Below are positions 1-8,752 of a DNA stretch of 64,000 nt, piece by piece; the first letter of the stretch is position 1; each line of letters begins with the position of its first letter. Position numbers and translations under genes: made by a program. The notes beneath the pieces are model-generated. The model saw only the letters and a list, made by a program, of their open reading frames with translations, was not told the DNA's origin and ran no database searches. The stretch is from NCBI RefSeq assembly GCF_040365225.1, contig NZ_AP028055.1:992001-1056000 (forward strand), read 5' to 3'. The stretch is from Bacteroides sedimenti (GTDB taxonomy: Bacteria; Bacteroidota; Bacteroidia; Bacteroidales; Bacteroidaceae).

Positions 1-1
1 C

Positions 2-100
2 GTTCTCGGATTAGGAGTCGATGTAAAACTGGTTGAACCTCGTAGCATTGAAAGAAGTGTGGGTAAAGCCAAGAGGGTGATTGATAAACGAAAACTATAA
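2..100 (+). CDS. paaK: Phenylacetate-CoA ligase, C-terminal end (partial)
   Basis: The window opens inside an ORF whose last 32 codons read in the frame starting at base 2 and stop at TAA 98-100. The tail contains VKLVEP, then SIERS, then GKAKRVIDKRKL. This matches the usual end of phenylacetate-CoA ligases of the AMP-forming adenylate family, which activate phenylacetate or related aryl acids with ATP and CoA. The following ACT-domain gene is the common neighbour of paaK in Bacteroidales, which supports the call. Only the last 3 percent or so of the protein is visible, so catalytic motifs cannot be checked. Confidence 0.75.
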   Translation, partial: VLGLGVDVKLVEPRSIERSVGKAKRVIDKRKL

Positions 101-152
101 TTAATTCTTTAGTAAATCTATTCATAATTAATATAATGTAAATCATAATGTT

Positions 153-578
153 ATGGTAGCAAAACAATTATCCATCTTCCTGGAAAACAAGTTTGGAAGA
201 CTCACTGAAGTAACGGAAGTTTTGGCTCGTGAAGGAATCAACCTCTCAGCGCTGTGCATAGCCGAAAATGCAGACTTTGGCATTCTTCGCGGAATCGTTT
301 CCGACCCCGACAAAGCGTATAAAGTTTTGAAGGAAAATCATTTCGCTGTAAATATAACCGATGTGGTCGGAATCAATTGCCCTAATGTGCCGGGCGCATT
401 GGCAAAGGTTCTTAATTACTTGTCGGAAGCAGGAGTGTTTATAGAATACATGTACTCGTTTGCAAATAATGACTCTGCCAATGTCATTATTCGTCCAAGC
501 AATATGGAAACTTGTATAAAGGTGTTGACAGATAAAAAGGTGGACTTACTTGCAGCCAGCGACCTGTACCGGTTATAA
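153..578 (+). CDS. ACT domain-containing amino-acid-binding protein
   Basis: A 141-residue protein made of two ACT-like domains in tandem, roughly residues 4-66 and 72-138. Each starts with a beta strand (KQLSIFLENK, VGINCPNVPG) followed by a helix beginning near GRLTEV and GALAKV. ACT domains bind small effectors, usually amino acids. This stand-alone form commonly follows phenylacetate-CoA ligase in Bacteroidetes and may sense an aromatic amino acid or aryl acid; that role is inference. It lies 52 bp after the ligase stop and is probably cotranscribed with it. No Bacteroidetes-type promoter is visible in the short gap. Confidence 0.85.
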   Translation: MVAKQLSIFLENKFGRLTEVTEVLAREGINLSALCIAENADFGILRGIVSDPDKAYKVLKENHFAVNITDVVGINCPNVPGALAKVLNYLSEAGVFIEYMYSFANNDSANVIIRPSNMETCIKVLTDKKVDLLAASDLYRL

Positions 579-633
579 AAGAAGATTATTCCAGGTTTGT
601 AATCATTATTTTTATATAAAAAACATTGAATAA

Positions 634-664
634 TTGTATTATTCGATGAGATTCAGTAACTTTG
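634..664 (+). promoter_or_regulatory. Promoter of bamD (-33 TTG / -7 TAACTTTG)
   Basis: TTG at 634-636, 20 nt, then TAACTTTG at 657-664. This is a close match to the Bacteroidetes sigma-70 pattern TTTG-N19-21-TAnnTTTG. It overlaps a TTG codon at 662 that opens the longest reading frame, so translation must start later, at ATG 683. Confidence 0.7.
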
Positions 665-682
665 CGCATTATTTTGAACGAA

Positions 683-1486
683 ATGAAAAGAAATATCATC
701 CTTACAATACTTATAGCTGGTGCTCTCTCTTCGTGTGGAGAATACAATAAAATTTTAAAGAGTACTGATTATGAGTACAAATACGAGGCGGCTAAGAATT
801 ATTTCGCTAATGGTAAATACTCGAAGTCGGCTACTCTGCTCGAGGATATGATTATCCAGTTAAAGGGTACTGATAAGGCTGAGGAGTCTTTATATATGTT
901 GGCTATGAGTTATTATAATCAGCAGGATTATGTAACAGCTTCTCATTATTTTACCACTTACTATAATACGTATCCTCGTGGTACGTTTGTAGAGCTTGCT
1001 CGTTTTCATGCAGGAAAAGCATTGTGTCTGGATACTCCGGAAGCAAGACTTGACCAGTCTGGAACGTATAAGGCTATTCAGGAACTGCAGATGTTTATGG
1101 AATATTTCCCGCAAAGTTCCAAAAAACAGGAGGCGCAGGATATGGTCTTTGAATTGCAGGATAAACTGGTGCAAAAAGAGTATTTATCTGCAAAACTTTA
1201 CTATGATTTAGGAAATTACATGGGTAATAATTACGAATCATGTATTATTACAGCACAAAATGCATTGAAAGATTATCCGTTTGCAAAACTTCGTGAAGAA
1301 CTTTCTCTTCTGGTTTTGCGTTCTAAATACGAAATGGCTGTTCAAAGTGTTGTAGAAAAGCAGGCAGATCGTTTCCGTGAAACGATAGATGAATATTACG
1401 CATTCAAGAATGAATTCCCTGAAAGCAAGCACTCAAAAGAAATAGAGAAGATATTTAAAGAGTCAAGTAAAAAAGTTAAAGAATAA
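683..1486 (+). CDS. bamD: Outer membrane protein assembly factor BamD
   Basis: A 267-residue lipoprotein with a short signal peptide ending in a lipobox (ALSSC), then TPR-like helical repeats (AAKNYFANGKYSKSATLLED, LAMSYYNQQDYVTASHYF). It corresponds to BamD/YfiO, the lipoprotein of the BAM complex that helps insert beta-barrel proteins into the outer membrane. The reading frame is open back to a TTG at 662, but that codon lies inside the -7 box. I therefore place the start at ATG 683, which also gives a proper signal peptide. The next gene, an Rpb6/omega-like protein, follows 16 bp downstream, the usual order in Bacteroidales. Confidence 0.9.
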   Translation: MKRNIILTILIAGALSSCGEYNKILKSTDYEYKYEAAKNYFANGKYSKSATLLEDMIIQLKGTDKAEESLYMLAMSYYNQQDYVTASHYFTTYYNTYPRGTFVELARFHAGKALCLDTPEARLDQSGTYKAIQELQMFMEYFPQSSKKQEAQDMVFELQDKLVQKEYLSAKLYYDLGNYMGNNYESCIITAQNALKDYPFAKLREELSLLVLRSKYEMAVQSVVEKQADRFRETIDEYYAFKNEFPESKHSKEIEKIFKESSKKVKE

Positions 1487-1502
1487 TTATATAAATAAGA
1501 TT

Positions 1503-1838
1503 ATGGATTACAAAAAAACAAATGCTCCGTCAAACACCATTACCCGTGACATGATGGATCTGTGTTCTGATACCGGTAATGTTTATGAAACTGTTTCAAT
1601 TATTGGTAAACGCGCAAATCAGATATCAGTCGAAATCAAAAGTGACTTGTCTAAAAAGCTGCAGGAGTTTGCTTCATATACCGATAATATGGAAGAAGTA
1701 TTTGAAAACAGAGAGCAAATTGAAATCTCTCGGTATTACGAAAAATTGCCTAAACCAACCTTGATTGCCGCTCAGGAATATCAGGAAGGTAAGGTATATT
1801 ACAGAAATCCAGCAAAAGAAAAAGAAAAATTGCAATAA
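1503..1838 (+). CDS. rpoZ: RNA polymerase Rpb6/omega-like subunit
   Basis: A 111-residue protein (MDYKKTNAPSNTITRDM start) matching the Bacteroidetes Rpb6/omega family, which takes the place of RpoZ and stabilises the beta-prime subunit of RNA polymerase. It has the NVYETVSIIGKRANQIS helix typical of omega proteins, where the conserved basic residues contact beta-prime. It is in an operon with bamD (16 bp gap) and is followed by a strong hairpin terminator, so the two genes probably form the transcription unit. Confidence 0.85.
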   Translation: MDYKKTNAPSNTITRDMMDLCSDTGNVYETVSIIGKRANQISVEIKSDLSKKLQEFASYTDNMEEVFENREQIEISRYYEKLPKPTLIAAQEYQEGKVYYRNPAKEKEKLQ

Positions 1839-1849
1839 ACTCTTCAGAT

Positions 1850-1880
1850 AAGGCCGTTTCTTTACTGAAGCGGCCTTTTT
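1850..1880 (+). terminator. Rho-independent terminator after the Rpb6/omega gene
   Basis: Arms AAGGCCGTTTC (1850-1860) and GAAGCGGCCTT (1867-1877) pair over 11 bp with one G-T wobble, followed by a T-rich run. Confidence 0.8.
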
Positions 1881-1902
1881 GTTATTAACACTAAAGATTA
1901 TT

Positions 1903-2358
1903 ATGATACAACGCATTCAAACTGTTTATTTATTATTGGTGGCAGCATTGCTGACTATCACCATTTTTATACCGGTTGGTTCTTTCATCGATACAAACGG
2001 ATTGACTTATCCATTCACCCCATTGAACATAACTCTTCCAAGCGCCGGCTTGAATTATACTCCCTGGGGGCAGTTGGCTATATTGATTTTAGCAGCTATG
2101 ATAGCCTTTGCTACAATATTCTTGTTTAAAAACAGAAAGCTTCAGATGAGAATGTGTGTGTTCAACTCGCTCATTATTGCTGGTTATTATCTGGTATATC
2201 TTATGTTTATTCTTATGACAAAAGGTAGTAGTAATGTCAGCTTTCAATTCTCGTTCGGTCTTTGCCTTCCGGTGATATCGTTGATTCTTACCTACCTGGC
2301 ATTTCGTTCTATCCGCAAGGATGATGCAATGGTTAAAGCTGCCGACAGAATCAGATAA
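1903..2358 (+). CDS. DUF4293 family membrane protein
   Basis: A 151-residue integral membrane protein with four predicted hydrophobic segments: VYLLLVAALLTITIFI, LAILILAAMIAFATIFLF, LIIAGYYLVYLMFILM and LCLPVISLILTYLAF. It starts MIQRIQ, the characteristic opening of the DUF4293 family found next to bamD and rpoZ in Bacteroidetes. Function is unknown. The frame is open upstream to 1879, but those codons overlap the preceding terminator, so ATG 1903 is the likely start. It ends in a charged tail (RKDDAMVKAADRIR). Confidence 0.8.
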   Translation: MIQRIQTVYLLLVAALLTITIFIPVGSFIDTNGLTYPFTPLNITLPSAGLNYTPWGQLAILILAAMIAFATIFLFKNRKLQMRMCVFNSLIIAGYYLVYLMFILMTKGSSNVSFQFSFGLCLPVISLILTYLAFRSIRKDDAMVKAADRIR

Positions 2359-2384
2359 TTTAAAATACTTCTTAACGAATTTAT

Positions 2385-2426
2385 AACAAGAAAGGCTGTT
2401 TCAATATCAAAACAGCCTTTCTTGTT
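2385..2426. terminator. Long perfect inverted repeat between tail-to-tail genes
   Basis: Arms of 17 nt (2385-2401 and 2410-2426) are perfectly complementary around an 8-nt loop. They sit between the convergent ends of the DUF4293 gene and the outer-membrane barrel gene. The hairpin is AT-flanked and could terminate both strands. Confidence 0.75.
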
Positions 2427-2488
2427 AATTGCACTTAAGTGACTAGCTTTTTTAGCTTTTAAATATATTAGTGGTTTCAACAACGATT

Positions 2489-3175
2489 TTATTTTGAAAT
2501 ATCAAACAGGTAGGTTAATCTAGCCGATAGAGTGCTGTTTGAAGATTTTTCGAAGTTATTGATATTTGCTTTATTGTTGGTATAGAAGTCAGACAGACCA
2601 AGATAATAACGTCCTTCTAATAAGAAATTGCCAACTCCTGTCTTTATTTCAAATCCGGCTCCTCCCACAAGTCCGTAATCAAATCGATTGTCAGCCATCT
2701 TGCCATACTGGTAGTTTATACCGTTAGGACGTTTACTGGCATCCCAGTCAGAGCTGTAATGTTCCTTTTCGTTCAGCAAAAAAGCAATTTGAGGGCCGGC
2801 GTTGACAAAGAATTGAGTTCCTTTCTCTTTTCCAAAAGCCAGATGAGCCAGGAATGGCACTTCCAGATAATTCATCGTGCGGCTGTATGTGTTTGCATTA
2901 TCTTCAATCTTCTCTTCCCAGCCTCTTTGAGAGTAATTCAGTTCCAATTGAACTCCGCAAATCATGGCGAAATATTTTTCGGAGATATAACGTGCAGTTA
3001 CCCCCCCTGTATAAGCCATATATCCTTTTTGTTTGATATTGGGTAAAAAAGATACCTGATTGTTATTAACTCCACCGTTAAAACCGAATGAGAGGTTGTT
3101 TTTCTGTTCTCCAAGCTGTGCCGCAGCGGGAATTGATATCCCTAATAGCAATAGAATTAAAAAGTATTTATTCAT
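2489..3175 (-). CDS. Outer membrane beta-barrel protein (PorT-like)
   Basis: A 228-residue exported protein with a signal peptide ending near IPAAAQ, followed by alternating beta strands rich in Tyr, Gly and Asn (SFGFNGGVNNNQVSF, VTARYISEKYFA, LLEGRYYLGLSDFY). It ends in an aromatic-containing strand (LTYLFDISK). This fits the porin-like outer-membrane barrel family (PorT/OMP_b-brl_2 type) common in Bacteroidetes. Its specific role cannot be read from sequence. The gene starts 3 bp after the stop of the upstream LysM gene on the same strand, so the two are almost certainly cotranscribed and may act together at the envelope. Confidence 0.8.
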   Translation of the reverse strand: MNKYFLILLLLGISIPAAAQLGEQKNNLSFGFNGGVNNNQVSFLPNIKQKGYMAYTGGVTARYISEKYFAMICGVQLELNYSQRGWEEKIEDNANTYSRTMNYLEVPFLAHLAFGKEKGTQFFVNAGPQIAFLLNEKEHYSSDWDASKRPNGINYQYGKMADNRFDYGLVGGAGFEIKTGVGNFLLEGRYYLGLSDFYTNNKANINNFEKSSNSTLSARLTYLFDISK

Positions 3176-3178
3176 AAG

Positions 3179-4960
3179 TTATTCAAAATCGTATTTAATC
3201 AGTTCATAGTTCTTCGAGAAATTAACGAAGAACACTTTTTTATTGATGAATCCGCCCCAGTTGTTTGCCCTTTCAAATCTGAATCCAGTCTGAATTGGAC
3301 GAACCCCATTCATCTGTGAGAAATCTCGTTCAAAATCAGTTCCGTATATAGACAATGCTTTCAGGAAGAAGTATCCCATATCAAAACCCAACATGCCATA
3401 TTTAGGATAAGTATTAATCATATCTTTACTGTACCATTTGCGGTAGGATGAGATAAATTTAACAGCTTCCGGCAATAGGTTGTTGGTATAAAATGATGAA
3501 TAAAAATAAGTGTTCAGTTCATAAAAGCTTGCTAGGTGGTCTTTTGTATAGGTTTGCCATTCTGGATAACCAAACAGGTGAATGTTGAAGTTCGGGTTAT
3601 CCTTAACCAACTTCTGTAATTGAGGAAGACACTTAATCAGTGTTGTATTTGAACCTGAAGTTGGTATAAATATATTCTCTTTGGAGCTGCTTAATGCTGT
3701 TTTAAAAAGAGTTGCATCTCCAGTTGCTTTAACTGTTTTAAAAGAGAAATTCTGAGTCATCAGTTCGTGCTGAAAACCTTTGATAAATTCTTTCTTCTCA
3801 CCGTCGCTATCATCGGCATCCAGAAATATTACATTTGGAGATGGGAACTTCCGCAGGAAATGTTCGTACACTTCCGAGTACAAATAAGACTGAGGGGTGT
3901 TAATCTGGAATACATAGGGGTTGTTGAATACCTGATTATCCTTTGAACTGAATGGAATTACCAGTCTTATCTTATTTTTCTTTGCAAAGCTAGCTAAAGG
4001 CTTTATATGATTGCTGTGCATGGGGCCAAAAATGATGTTCATTCTTTTTAGCTCATCTTTTTCCAGAATTGTGTTAATGTTTGCATTCGCATCTCCGGAA
4101 TCATAAACGTACAGGTCAATGGATGCACCACTCTCTTTTAAACTATCTACAGCCATCAGGAATCCTTCGTAATATTCAACCATTCGAGCCGATTCGGCCT
4201 TGCCGCCACCATCAAGCATAAATGGCAGTATGATTGCCGCCTTGATAGTCGAGAGCTTTTCGCCTTTTGATTTTTGTACAGTGAACAATTCATTATCATT
4301 CGGAATCACTTTCTGTTCTTTCTTTTCTTCAATAGGGGCAGGGTAAGGGATGCATATCAAATTTCCTTTTTTTATTCCATCTTTTAGTTCCGGATTGGCA
4401 GCAATCAACTCTTTTTGAGTAATATTATACATCTGGCAAATGCTGAAAATAGTCTCCTTGCTTTTAACTTTGTGCATCTCCTTGCATTTGGATGTAACTG
4501 CAGGACGTACACTTGTTTGAGTAACTGACGCAGGCGCGTTTGCATTCTTCTGCTCATTTAGAGAGCTGCCTGCAGGAATGATGATTACCTGTCCGGATTT
4601 GAAATTTTCAGGACTCAATCCTGGATTGAGGTCACATATATCTTGTGAGGAGACTTTATATTTTACTGTAAGGCTATAAAGTGTTTCTCCTGGTTGTATT
4701 GTATGAAACTGCTGTGTCTGTTTTTTTGATTTATTCTGCGGAATCCTCAATTTTTGTCCGACAAATATTTTTTCATCACATCCGGGATTCAGTTTGATAA
4801 TGTCAACTGTGCTTACATTGTATGTACTTGCTATGGAATAAAGACTTTGTCCTTTTTCTATTGTATGGAGAAAATATGTATTACTTTCCTGAGCGTAGGC
4901 TGTAAAAAAAGAAAGCCCTGAAAATAACAGTGCAATGTACAATGACTTCAATGACTTCAT
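3179..4960 (-). CDS. LysM repeat protein with periplasmic-binding-protein domain
   Basis: From ATG 4960 this encodes 593 residues: a signal peptide (MKSLKSLYIALLFSG to TAYAQ), three LysM domains at about 29-73, 83-129 and 162-207, then a type 1 periplasmic-binding-protein-like fold from about 236 to the end (IKAAIILPFMLDGG, YYEGFLMAVDSLKESG, NIIFGPMHSNH). LysM domains bind peptidoglycan, so the protein is probably anchored to the wall. The C-terminal fold resembles branched-chain amino-acid receptors and also LpoA, the activator of a penicillin-binding protein. A wall-bound sensor or synthesis regulator is therefore possible but unproven. The frame extends to 5023, but a -7 box at 5003-5010 overlaps that extension, so a start at 4960 (or 4975) is preferred. 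Confidence 0.8.
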   Translation of the reverse strand: MKSLKSLYIALLFSGLSFFTAYAQESNTYFLHTIEKGQSLYSIASTYNVSTVDIIKLNPGCDEKIFVGQKLRIPQNKSKKQTQQFHTIQPGETLYSLTVKYKVSSQDICDLNPGLSPENFKSGQVIIIPAGSSLNEQKNANAPASVTQTSVRPAVTSKCKEMHKVKSKETIFSICQMYNITQKELIAANPELKDGIKKGNLICIPYPAPIEEKKEQKVIPNDNELFTVQKSKGEKLSTIKAAIILPFMLDGGGKAESARMVEYYEGFLMAVDSLKESGASIDLYVYDSGDANANINTILEKDELKRMNIIFGPMHSNHIKPLASFAKKNKIRLVIPFSSKDNQVFNNPYVFQINTPQSYLYSEVYEHFLRKFPSPNVIFLDADDSDGEKKEFIKGFQHELMTQNFSFKTVKATGDATLFKTALSSSKENIFIPTSGSNTTLIKCLPQLQKLVKDNPNFNIHLFGYPEWQTYTKDHLASFYELNTYFYSSFYTNNLLPEAVKFISSYRKWYSKDMINTYPKYGMLGFDMGYFFLKALSIYGTDFERDFSQMNGVRPIQTGFRFERANNWGGFINKKVFFVNFSKNYELIKYDFE

Positions 4961-5002
4961 GAATTTTAATATCATTAATATTTTGTATTCTGGAACGAGA
5001 AG

Positions 5003-5010
5003 CAAAGGTA
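5003..5010 (-). promoter_or_regulatory. -7 box (TACCTTTG) for the LysM gene
   Basis: Reads TACCTTTG on the minus strand, about 40 nt upstream of ATG 4960. No clear -33 box was seen. Confidence 0.5.
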
Positions 5011-5093
5011 CAAAAAACTGCAATATTCACATTATATAATGAGTTAAGAAAATAATATTCCTTTTTTTAAATAAATAATTCGGCAGGAAACAT

Positions 5094-5101
5094 TAATTTT
5101 G
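5094..5101 (+). promoter_or_regulatory. -7 box (TAATTTTG) for the uvrA operon
   Basis: TAATTTTG lies 44 nt upstream of ATG 5146; the upstream region is T-rich but has no clean TTTG. It is divergent from the LysM promoter about 85 bp away and probably drives the five-gene run to 11928. Confidence 0.55.
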
Positions 5102-5145
5102 CAAATATCCCGTTAAGTGTATATAGGCACTTAAAGAGAACAGAT

Positions 5146-5913
5146 ATGATTAATTTTATGAACTCAAGAGATAACAGAATTAAAAATATTTTTGTAGAAA
5201 AAAGCAGTCGTCTGATACTACTTTGTCTGTCGATGTTTTTACTTGTTTTTCCGGCTAAGATGTTGGCTCAGACGATTGATGCAAATCCTGCAGCACGGCA
5301 ACTTTCCGAAAATGGTAAACCGACTGAAGGAAACCTTATTTATCCCGGCGAACAATTTACAGGAGCCGCACCAATGGAGGTGGAATTTACTTCCAATGTG
5401 AAAGATCCTTCATCAACTTTACGGTATGAATGGAAGTTTTCTGATAAACCGGATTTTTCTTCTGTTCTTTTAAGTCGGTTTGACGAGAATGTTACCTATA
5501 CTTTCACAACTTCGGGTACAACTTACATAAAGCTTTTTATAACTGACACAGCAGCAGATTTGACTTATGAATCGGACCCTTTTTCTGTAGTAATCAGTGA
5601 ATCTGAACTGAAGGTTCCGAATGCATTCTCGCCAAACAACGACGGAGTGAACGATATTTTTAAGGTAAAACATAAATCGCTGATTAAGTTTAATGCGGTT
5701 GTCTTTAATCGCTGGGGACAAGAACTCTTCAAATGGAACAACCCTGACGAAGGATGGGATGGTACTTCTCATGGAAAAGCTGTGAAGGATGGAGTATATT
5801 TTATCGTTGTTCAGGCTGTTGGTTCAGATGGAATTAAGTATAATCACAAAGGAGATATAAATATTCTTCGTGGTTTCACCGGTTCAAAGACCAGTGGAGC
5901 AACAGGAGAATAA
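5146..5913 (+). CDS. T9SS type B sorting-domain (gliding-motility C-terminal) protein
   Basis: A 255-residue secreted protein with an N-terminal basic stretch and hydrophobic signal (LILLCLSMFLLVFPAKMLAQ). A PKD/Ig-like beta domain follows at about 70-150 (LRYEWKFSDKPDF, TTYIKLFITDTA). A gliding-motility-associated C-terminal domain occupies about 155-245: VPNAFSPNNDGVND, FNRWGQELF, WDGTSHGKAVKDGVYF. That domain (TIGR04131/CHU_C) is the type B signal of the type IX secretion system. Few residues lie outside the two domains, so the protein may be a small surface adapter. It precedes uvrA by only 10 bp and appears to head that operon; a functional link to DNA repair is not obvious. Confidence 0.85.
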   Translation: MINFMNSRDNRIKNIFVEKSSRLILLCLSMFLLVFPAKMLAQTIDANPAARQLSENGKPTEGNLIYPGEQFTGAAPMEVEFTSNVKDPSSTLRYEWKFSDKPDFSSVLLSRFDENVTYTFTTSGTTYIKLFITDTAADLTYESDPFSVVISESELKVPNAFSPNNDGVNDIFKVKHKSLIKFNAVVFNRWGQELFKWNNPDEGWDGTSHGKAVKDGVYFIVVQAVGSDGIKYNHKGDINILRGFTGSKTSGATGE

Positions 5914-5923
5914 AATATAAAAT

Positions 5924-8752
5924 ATGGTTGAAGAAACAGATCAGGTTAAAGTGTACGGTGCCAGGGTACACAATTTAAAAAATATAGATGTAAATATACC
6001 ACGTAACAGTCTTACTGTTATTACCGGTTTAAGCGGTAGTGGCAAGTCTTCTTTGGCATTTGATACTATTTTTGCCGAAGGACAAAGGAGATATATCGAG
6101 ACATTTTCTACATATGCCCGCAATTTTTTAGGTAATATGGAACGTCCGGATGTAGATAAAATCACCGGATTGAGCCCAGTTATCTCAATAGAACAAAAAA
6201 CGACCAATAAGAATCCCCGTTCTACGGTAGGAACTACAACGGAAGTTTACGATTACCTTCGTTTGCTTTATGCAAGGGCGGGAGAGGCTTACTCTTATCT
6301 GTCGGGAGAGAAAATGGTGAAATATACCGAAGAGAAGATTCTTGAAATGATTCTGCACGATTATAAAGGTAAGAAAATATATCTGCTGGCACCTCTTGTT
6401 AAGGCCAGAAAAGGACATTATAAAGAACTTTTCGAACAGATTCGGAAAAAAGGCTATCTATCTGTACGTGTTGATGGAGATATCCGTGAAATTATGCACG
6501 GCATGAAACTGGATCGGTATAAGAATCACGATATAGAAGTGGTAATCGATAAGCTTATTGTAAGCGAGAAAGATTATAAGCGCCTTAAAGATAGCGTTGC
6601 AGTTGCTATGCTTCAGGGAGAAGGACTGGTAATGATTCTTGATGCCCAGACACAGAGTGTACGTCATTACAGTAAGAAACTGATGTGTCCTGTCACCGGA
6701 TTATCCTATCGTGATCCTGCTCCGCATAATTTTTCCTTTAACTCGCCACAGGGAGCCTGTCCCAAATGCAAAGGGTTAGGAGCTATTAACATGATAGATA
6801 CTGATAAGATTATCCCGAATCGTGACCTTTCCATCTATGAAGGGGGGATAGTCCCGTTGGGCAAACATCGAAATGCGTTAATCTTTTGGCAGATTACTGC
6901 CATCTTAAACCGTCATGATGCAAAACTGAAGACACCAATCAAAGATCTTCCTGAAGATTGCATTGAAGAAATTCTGTATGGGTCGGAAGAAAGAATCAAA
7001 ATTGACAGGAGTCTGATGGGGCTCTCTTCGGATTACTTTATGGAGTTCGAAGGAGTAATAAAATATATACTGATGCTTCAGGAGAAAGATTCTTCTGCCA
7101 CTGCACAAAAATGGGCTGAACAGTTTTCGGTTACAACGGTTTGCCCCGAATGTAAGGGAGCCAGACTAAACCAAGAAGCACTTCATTTCCGCATTCACGA
7201 TAAGAATATCGACGAGCTTTCATCTATGGATATTTCCGAACTCTACGAATGGCTCATGAATGTGGATCAATATTTAAGTGAGAAACAAAATAAAATAGCA
7301 TTTGAAATACTGAAAGAGATACGTACCCGACTGAAGTTTCTGCTTGATGTTGGGTTGGAATATCTTTCCCTCAAACGCTCATCGGCTACGCTTTCTGGTG
7401 GGGAGAGTCAACGTATTCGTCTGGCAACTCAAATCGGCTCTCAGCTGGTGAATGTATTGTATATTCTTGATGAACCTAGTATCGGGTTACATCAACGGGA
7501 TAATATCCGATTGATTAATTCTTTGAAAACATTACGTGATTCGGGCAATTCTGTTATTGTTGTTGAGCATGACAGAGACATGATGATGGCAGCCGATTAT
7601 ATTGTTGATATGGGTCCAAAAGCTGGTCGTTATGGTGGGGAAGTGGTTTTTGCCGGTACTCCTCAAGAGATGATAAAGACCGAGACATTAACCTCGCAAT
7701 ACCTGAATGGAAAGAAGAAAATTGAAATTCCGGCCAAAAGAAGAAAAGGTAATGGAATGGTGCTTACCCTGAAAGGTGCACGCGGGAATAACCTGAAAGG
7801 AGTGACCGTTGATTTCCCTTTAGGAAAGCTAATCTGTGTAACAGGGGTGTCTGGTAGCGGAAAGTCATCGCTGATTAATAACACATTGCAGCCTATTCTT
7901 TCGCAGAAATTCTATCATTCATTGCAGGATCCGTTACCTTACGAGTCAATTGAAGGCATTGAACATATTGATAAAATTGTAAATGTAGATCAGTCCCCGC
8001 TGGGTAAAACTCCACGTTCCAACCCGGCTACCTACACTGGTGTCTTTTCGGATATCCGATCTCTTTTTGTTGGACTCCCAGAAGCAAAGATTAGAGGGTA
8101 TAAAGCTGGTCGTTTCTCTTTTAATGTTTCCGGTGGAAGATGTGAAGCTTGCTCTGGCAACGGATATAAAACAATCGAGATGAATTTCCTACCCGATGTC
8201 TATGTGCCTTGTGAGGTGTGTCATGGCAAACGCTACAACCGTGAAACACTGGAAGTTCGTTTTAAGGGAAAATCCATTGCCGATGTGCTGGATATGACAA
8301 TTAATCGAGCTGTGGAATTCTTTGAGAATGTTCCGCAGATATTAAATAAAATCAAAGTGTTGCAAGAGGTTGGTCTGGGATATATCAGGCTTGGCCAACC
8401 TTCAACCACGCTATCCGGAGGAGAAAGCCAGCGTGTTAAGCTGGCAACGGAACTTGCTAAACGCGATACCGGTAAGACTCTTTATATTCTTGACGAACCT
8501 ACAACCGGACTTCATTTCGAGGATATCCGGGTATTGATGGGAGTGCTTAATAAACTTGTAGACAAAGGAAATACAGTCATCGTCATCGAACATAATCTCG
8601 ATGTGATCAAGATGGCCGATTATATTATTGACATGGGACCCGAAGGAGGAAAGGGTGGAGGAGAGCTTCTTTGTTGCGGCACTCCCGAAGAGGTGGCACA
8701 AAGTGCAAAGGGGTATACTCCTAAGTACTTAAAAATGGAGCTGGAAAGATGA
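5924..8752 (+). CDS. uvrA: Excinuclease ABC subunit UvrA
   Basis: A 942-residue UvrA, the damage-recognition ATPase of nucleotide excision repair, which loads UvrB on DNA. Two ABC modules are visible. The first has a Walker A with Lys41 (GLSGSGKSS), a signature LSGGESQRIRLA and Walker B ILDEPSIGLH. The second has GVSGSGKSS, LSGGESQRVKLA and ILDEPTTGLH. Zinc-finger cysteine pairs occur at CPKCKG and CEVCHGKRYN. The length is normal. The stop overlaps the ATG of ybaK (ATGA), so translation is probably coupled. Confidence 0.98.
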   Translation: MVEETDQVKVYGARVHNLKNIDVNIPRNSLTVITGLSGSGKSSLAFDTIFAEGQRRYIETFSTYARNFLGNMERPDVDKITGLSPVISIEQKTTNKNPRSTVGTTTEVYDYLRLLYARAGEAYSYLSGEKMVKYTEEKILEMILHDYKGKKIYLLAPLVKARKGHYKELFEQIRKKGYLSVRVDGDIREIMHGMKLDRYKNHDIEVVIDKLIVSEKDYKRLKDSVAVAMLQGEGLVMILDAQTQSVRHYSKKLMCPVTGLSYRDPAPHNFSFNSPQGACPKCKGLGAINMIDTDKIIPNRDLSIYEGGIVPLGKHRNALIFWQITAILNRHDAKLKTPIKDLPEDCIEEILYGSEERIKIDRSLMGLSSDYFMEFEGVIKYILMLQEKDSSATAQKWAEQFSVTTVCPECKGARLNQEALHFRIHDKNIDELSSMDISELYEWLMNVDQYLSEKQNKIAFEILKEIRTRLKFLLDVGLEYLSLKRSSATLSGGESQRIRLATQIGSQLVNVLYILDEPSIGLHQRDNIRLINSLKTLRDSGNSVIVVEHDRDMMMAADYIVDMGPKAGRYGGEVVFAGTPQEMIKTETLTSQYLNGKKKIEIPAKRRKGNGMVLTLKGARGNNLKGVTVDFPLGKLICVTGVSGSGKSSLINNTLQPILSQKFYHSLQDPLPYESIEGIEHIDKIVNVDQSPLGKTPRSNPATYTGVFSDIRSLFVGLPEAKIRGYKAGRFSFNVSGGRCEACSGNGYKTIEMNFLPDVYVPCEVCHGKRYNRETLEVRFKGKSIADVLDMTINRAVEFFENVPQILNKIKVLQEVGLGYIRLGQPSTTLSGGESQRVKLATELAKRDTGKTLYILDEPTTGLHFEDIRVLMGVLNKLVDKGNTVIVIEHNLDVIKMADYIIDMGPEGGKGGGELLCCGTPEEVAQSAKGYTPKYLKMELER

